Below are positions 6,234-9,241 of a stretch of DNA of 9,241 bases, one piece after another. Positions within the stretch are counted from its first letter, which is position 1. Each line of letters begins with the position of its first letter. This stretch comes from Alphaproteobacteria bacterium. GTDB lineage: Bacteria; Pseudomonadota; Alphaproteobacteria; Geminicoccales; Geminicoccaceae. The DNA lies in NCBI GenBank assembly GCA_026982585.1, contig JALSGW010000369.1, positions 1-9,241 of the forward strand. Reading direction: 5' to 3'. Under the pieces are notes generated by a model. The model had not been told where the DNA came from and made no database searches. It saw nothing but the letters and a program-made list of their open reading frames with translations. The position numbers were made by a program, and so were the translations under genes.

Positions 6234-8078
6234 ATGGCCCAGGAACGAGACGTTTTCGTCGCCAATCTCGGTAGGATCTACGGGATCTATACCGGCGGCT
6301 TCCTCGGCTTCGTCATTGTGCTGGCCATTCTGGAGCAGCTGGGGGTTCCCGACCGCATCATCGGATATCTATTCGTATTCCTGACGTTGGCGGTCTATGC
6401 CGGCATCGGCATTCTTTCGCGCACCATGCGCATTTCCGAATACTATGTGGCGGGACGGCGGGTGCCCGCGGTCTACAACGGCATGGCGACCGCCGCCGAC
6501 TGGATGTCGGCCGCCTCCTTCATCGCCATGGCGGGCTCGCTCTACCTGCTCGGCTATGACGGGCTCGCCTTCGTGCTCGGTTGGACCGGCGGCTATGTGC
6601 TGGTGGCGACCTTCATCGCGCCCTATCTGCGCAAGTTCGGGGCCTATACGGTGCCGGACTTCCTGGCCGCGCGCTACGGCGGCAACCTCGCCCGCTTCAT
6701 CGGCGTGATGATTCTTTTCATCGTCTCGCTGGTCTATCTCATGGGCCAGCTCAAGGGCACCGGCGTGATCGCCTCGCGGCTGCTCGACATTCCGGTCAAC
6801 TTCGGCATCTTCGTCGGGCTGTTGGGCATCCTGCTCTGCTCCATGCTCGGCGGCATGCGGGCGGTGACCTGGACCCAGGTGGCGCAGTACATCGTGCTGA
6901 TCATCGCCTATCTGATCCCGGCGATCCTGATGTCGGCCGAGAAGACCGGGGTGCCGTTCCCGCAGCTCATGTACAGCGAGGCGCTCGCCCGCATCACCGA
7001 GCTCGAGCAGCAGTTCGGCGGACCCGGCGGCTATCTCGAGGGGGTGAAGCCGCATGTGACGCCCTTCACCAACTACGACGCGCTCAACTTCTTCGCCCTC
7101 ATCCTGTCCTTGATGGTCGGTACCGCCGCTCTGCCGCACGTGATCATGCGCTTTTTCACCACCCCCTCGGTGCGGGAGGCGCGGGCGTCGGTGGGCTGGG
7201 CGCTGTTCTTCATCTTCCTGCTCTACTTCACGGCGCCGGCCTATGCCGCCTTCGCCAAGCTCGAGATCTTCGAGAACGTGCTCGGCCGCGACATCTCCAC
7301 CCTCGAGGCGGTCCGCCAGCTGCCGCAGTGGGTGTTCATCTTCGGCGAGTACGGGCTCGTGAAGATCTGCGGTGCGGCGGCCTCGAGCCCGGAGGCGCTG
7401 TTCCAGGCCTGCCAGGGGAAGGGGGTGGAGGTGCTCAACTTCGCCAACTTCTCCATCAACCGGGATGTGGTGGTGATCGCCACCCCGGAGATCGCCGGCC
7501 TGCCCTATGTGATCGCCGGTCTGGTGGCGGCGGGCGGTCTGGCGGCGGCGCTGTCCACCGCCGACGGGTTGCTGCTCGCGATGGCCAACGCGCTCAGCCA
7601 CGACATCTACTACAAGATGATCGACCCCACCGCCTCCACCGCGCGGCGGCTGGTGGTGGCGCGGGTGTTGCTGTTCCTGGTGGCGGCGCTCGCGGCCTGG
7701 CTGACCATCATCGCCCCGGCCCACATCCTCGCCTTCGTCGCCTGGGCGTTCTCGATCGCCGCCTCGGGCCTGTTCCCGGCGTTGGTGCTCGGGGTGATGT
7801 GGAAGCGCTGCAATTCCGCCGGCGCGATCGCGGGCATGTTGGGCGGTTTCGGCGTGACCCTGTTCTACATCATCATGACCCGCTTCGAGCTCATGGAGCC
7901 CTGGTTCGGCGTGCGCAACATCTCCGCGGCCCTGTTCGGGATGCCGGTGTCCTTCATCCTCACCTATGTGGTGAGCAAGATGACGCCGGAGCCCTCGCGG
8001 GAGATGCAGGAGTTCGTGGAGCAGCTGCGCATCCCCAAGGGCGAGGTGCTGATGGAGGACGCCAAGCGGGCCGACTGA
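6234..8078 (+). CDS. Sodium:solute symporter, VC_2705 subfamily (SSS family)
   Basis: Large subunit of a cation-coupled symporter of the SSS family, related to acetate permease ActP and monocarboxylate permease MctP; a small organic acid such as acetate is the likeliest substrate. The 614 residues contain about 13-14 hydrophobic helices. Family motifs visible: ISEYYVAGRRVP near 65-76, the conserved DWMSAASFIAMAG at 89-101, and GGLAAALSTADGLLLAMANA with S441 and T442 at the expected sodium-site position. A hydrophilic insert near 245-285 (ITELEQQFGGPGGYLEG) and the segment INRDVVVIATPEIAGLPYV are typical of the VC_2705 type rather than ActP itself. The N-terminus carries an additional hydrophobic stretch (about 17-35) before the usual first helix. 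The start is an ATG with ribosome site GGGAGGCGG right after the DUF4212 stop. The substrate is not proven by the sequence. A terminator hairpin follows within 60 bp. Confidence 0.93.
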   Translation: MAQERDVFVANLGRIYGIYTGGFLGFVIVLAILEQLGVPDRIIGYLFVFLTLAVYAGIGILSRTMRISEYYVAGRRVPAVYNGMATAADWMSAASFIAMAGSLYLLGYDGLAFVLGWTGGYVLVATFIAPYLRKFGAYTVPDFLAARYGGNLARFIGVMILFIVSLVYLMGQLKGTGVIASRLLDIPVNFGIFVGLLGILLCSMLGGMRAVTWTQVAQYIVLIIAYLIPAILMSAEKTGVPFPQLMYSEALARITELEQQFGGPGGYLEGVKPHVTPFTNYDALNFFALILSLMVGTAALPHVIMRFFTTPSVREARASVGWALFFIFLLYFTAPAYAAFAKLEIFENVLGRDISTLEAVRQLPQWVFIFGEYGLVKICGAAASSPEALFQACQGKGVEVLNFANFSINRDVVVIATPEIAGLPYVIAGLVAAGGLAAALSTADGLLLAMANALSHDIYYKMIDPTASTARRLVVARVLLFLVAALAAWLTIIAPAHILAFVAWAFSIAASGLFPALVLGVMWKRCNSAGAIAGMLGGFGVTLFYIIMTRFELMEPWFGVRNISAALFGMPVSFILTYVVSKMTPEPSREMQEFVEQLRIPKGEVLMEDAKRAD

Positions 8079-8109
8079 GGCTGGACAGGCGGTCCGTCGG
8101 CGCGATGTT

Positions 8110-8138
8110 GGGGCGGGGCCTTAGGGTCCCGCCCCTTT
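8110..8138 (+). terminator. Terminator hairpin after the symporter
   Basis: GGGGCGGG (8110-8117) pairs perfectly with CCCGCCCC (8128-8135) around a 10-base loop, followed by only three T. The stem is strong but the T-tract is weak, so some read-through into the next two genes is likely. It begins 31 bp after the symporter stop. Confidence 0.6.
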
Positions 8139-8165
8139 GCTGTGCGGTGAGGGAGGGTGTCGGCG

Positions 8166-8471
8166 ATGGCCTATCTGCTCGAATACTGGTACTTCCACCT
8201 GCCCAACTATGTGATCGCGGCGCTCATCTACACCATGCTCGGCCGGTTCCTCCTCGGCCTGTTCGTCCCCTACGAGTGGGACAATTTCATCTGGCGGTTC
8301 TTCTGCCGCATCACCGACCCGGTGCTCGCCGTCACCCGCTGGCTGACCTTCGGCGCCTTGCCCTACGGGCTTCTGCCGCTGATCGCGGTGGTGTGGCTTT
8401 TCCTTTTGCGGATCGCCTACTGGATGCTATTATATCGGCTGGGACTCGCCCCCACCGTCGCCGCGGGGTGA
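8166..8471 (+). CDS. Small membrane protein, possibly YggT-like
   Basis: A 101-residue protein with two hydrophobic helices (about 13-34 and 66-90). Between them is a loop with FFCRITDPVLAVTRWLTFG, which recalls the DPVL-P-R phrase of YggT-family membrane proteins. That likeness is weak, so the name is tentative. The ATG at 8166 is chosen over a GTG at 8157 because the ribosome site AGGGAGGG ends right at the GTG, eight bases before the ATG. Codon use matches neighbours. It follows the symporter terminator by 27 bp, so it may be a separate transcription unit or be reached by read-through. Its stop overlaps the start of the next gene. No function can be assigned. Confidence 0.7.
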   Translation: MAYLLEYWYFHLPNYVIAALIYTMLGRFLLGLFVPYEWDNFIWRFFCRITDPVLAVTRWLTFGALPYGLLPLIAVVWLFLLRIAYWMLLYRLGLAPTVAAG

Positions 8472-8863
8472 GTCCGCATCGGGCGGAAGCGGCGTCCGTG
8501 CTGCGGCTGGAGGAAGCGGCGGAGCTCTCGGTGGGCCGGGCGGTGGGCTTCGGTGCCCTCGCCATTTTTGTCACCATGGCCGGTCTGGCCGCCTATCCGG
8601 TGGTGGCGTTGCAGACCGGCGCCGGGCTGACGCTGCTCATGGGCGCGGCGCTGGCGGTCAAGGGCTGGCTGGCGCCGCAGCGTTCCTATCGCCGCACCGA
8701 GGTGTGGTTGATGCTGGATCCGCGGCCGGCCTGGCCGCCGGAGGTGGCGCAGCGCCTCGTCGGCGGGGCGCTGCAGGCGGTGTTCTACCGCTATGCGCGG
8801 CTGGTGGTGGTGTGCGCCTTCGCCCTGTGGGGGGCGAGCCTGCTGTTGCGGCTTGCGGGCTGA
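8468..8863 (+). CDS. Small three-helix membrane protein, unknown function
   Basis: I do not recognise this protein. The GTG at 8468 overlaps the stop of the preceding gene by four bases (GTGA), which indicates translational coupling. It gives 131 residues. An alternative GTG at 8498 would give 121 residues and has a purine-rich stretch (GGGCGGAAG) upstream, so the start is uncertain. Three hydrophobic segments are visible: about 24-46, 51-66 and 108-128. Between the second and third lies a hydrophilic stretch with LAPQRSYRRTEVWLMLDPRPAWP (68-90), which should face the cytoplasm by the positive-inside rule. The frame is continuous with a much longer open frame running antiphase through the symporter gene, but only this part lies outside that gene. 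With its neighbour it probably forms a two-gene unit of membrane proteins. Confidence 0.68.
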   Translation: MSPHRAEAASVLRLEEAAELSVGRAVGFGALAIFVTMAGLAAYPVVALQTGAGLTLLMGAALAVKGWLAPQRSYRRTEVWLMLDPRPAWPPEVAQRLVGGALQAVFYRYARLVVVCAFALWGASLLLRLAG

Positions 8864-8934
8864 GCCGGGGTCCGGGCTTGTGGCGGCGGCCGTCCGGACC
8901 GGGAGGGGAGGGTGCTGCGAGCGGGACGGTCGGT

Positions 8935-8958
8935 CCGGCTCTCCAAGCCGAGAGCCGG
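8935..8958 (+). terminator. Hairpin downstream of the last gene
   Basis: CCGGCTCTC (8935-8943) pairs perfectly with GAGAGCCGG (8950-8958) around a 6-base loop, 71 bp after the last stop codon. Only two T follow, so it may be a weak terminator or an mRNA 3'-end stabiliser. The stem is seen; the role is inferred from position. Confidence 0.4.
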
Positions 8959-9241
8959 TTGATCGGGACGCGCCGGCGGCCCGTGTTGGATTCCCGGACC
9001 TGCCTCGCTGCGTCCGGCGCGGTTGCGGTGGCGCTGTTGGCCCGGCCTCTCGTTGGCGCTTTCGTTTTGCTGTCGCGCTCCGGTGTGTTTGTGCGGGGTT
9101 TTGGTCGTCCGTGGCCTGGTCTGCGGTCTGCGCGGGCCAGCTCGCGGGCGGGCCGTGCCGGTTGTGCCTTGTTTTGCCTTGTGATGTGTTGTCGTTGTGG
9201 TTTTGGTGTGTGTTGTGTGGTGGTTTGTAGTGTTTGTTTTG
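8959..9241. other. Gene-free tail becoming G/T-only, probable low-quality contig end
   Basis: No gene is supported here. From about 9050 adenine becomes rare on the given strand, and the last 60 bases contain only two A and one C, the rest being G and T in no repeated unit. A long open frame across this stretch (8793-9230) exists only because stop codons all need an A; its translation is rich in Cys, Trp, Arg and Gly with no family likeness. The gradual shift from ordinary GC-rich DNA suggests accumulated base-call errors at an assembly edge rather than biology. Confidence 0.6.

Noticed and set aside
6369..7724. Minus-strand open frame of 451 codons opposite the symporter
   Set aside because: The translation is dominated by His, Arg, Glu and Gln repeats produced by complementing the symporter codons. 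The plus frame carries all the SSS motifs.
6581..8467. Plus-strand open frame continuous with the last gene, running through the symporter
   Set aside because: It is a different frame of a gene with clear SSS motifs. Only the part from 8468 on lies mostly outside another gene and reads like a membrane protein.
8793..9230. Plus-strand open frame into the right edge
   Set aside because: It is kept open only by the near absence of A in the tail, overlaps the last real gene in another frame, and shows no protein-like composition.

Overview
The window is GC-rich, densely coding DNA typical of a Gram-negative proteobacterium. The evidence is a periplasmic TRAP transporter, a Tat-exported molybdoenzyme, a CcdA-type thiol transporter and a DUF4212/sodium-solute symporter pair. 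The codon bias and a C/U-rich candidate small RNA lean towards Alphaproteobacteria (Rhodospirillales-like), but a GC-rich beta- or gammaproteobacterium is not excluded. Nothing here is phage, transposon or CRISPR.

Layout: (1) Bases 1-672 (+) hold a six-helix CcdA/DsbD-type membrane protein at the left edge. (2) Bases 697-3545 (-) hold a complete tripartite TRAP transporter operon in transcriptional order dctP-dctQ-dctM. An 8-bp stem-loop lies between dctP and dctQ, and dctM starts one base after the dctQ stop. (3) Bases 3546-4040 hold no protein gene. They carry a likely dctP promoter on the minus strand and, on the plus strand, a chain of hairpins ending in a near-ideal UUCG-loop intrinsic terminator. 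I read the latter as an undescribed small RNA of about 160 nt, transcribed away from dctP. (4) Bases 4041-5736 (-) hold msrP (Tat-exported molybdopterin methionine sulfoxide reductase) and, upstream of it, an unrecognised soluble 211-aa protein. No msrQ is present. (5) Bases 5737-5963 are a divergent intergenic region rich in inverted repeats. (6) Bases 5964-8078 (+) hold a DUF4212 small subunit and a VC_2705-type sodium:solute symporter, closed by a terminator hairpin. (7) Bases 8166-8863 (+) hold two small membrane proteins that overlap at GTGA. (8) Bases 8864-9241 hold no gene. A hairpin near 8935-8958 is followed by sequence that becomes G/T-only towards the end, which looks like a degraded contig end.

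Functionally the window is about solute import (two secondary transporters driven by ion gradients, probably for organic acids) and envelope redox upkeep (CcdA moving reducing power outward, MsrP repairing oxidised periplasmic methionines). The most interesting unexplained element is the plus-strand structured RNA at about 3756-3914. Its C/U-rich single-stranded segments could pair with Shine-Dalgarno sequences, including that of the neighbouring dctP.
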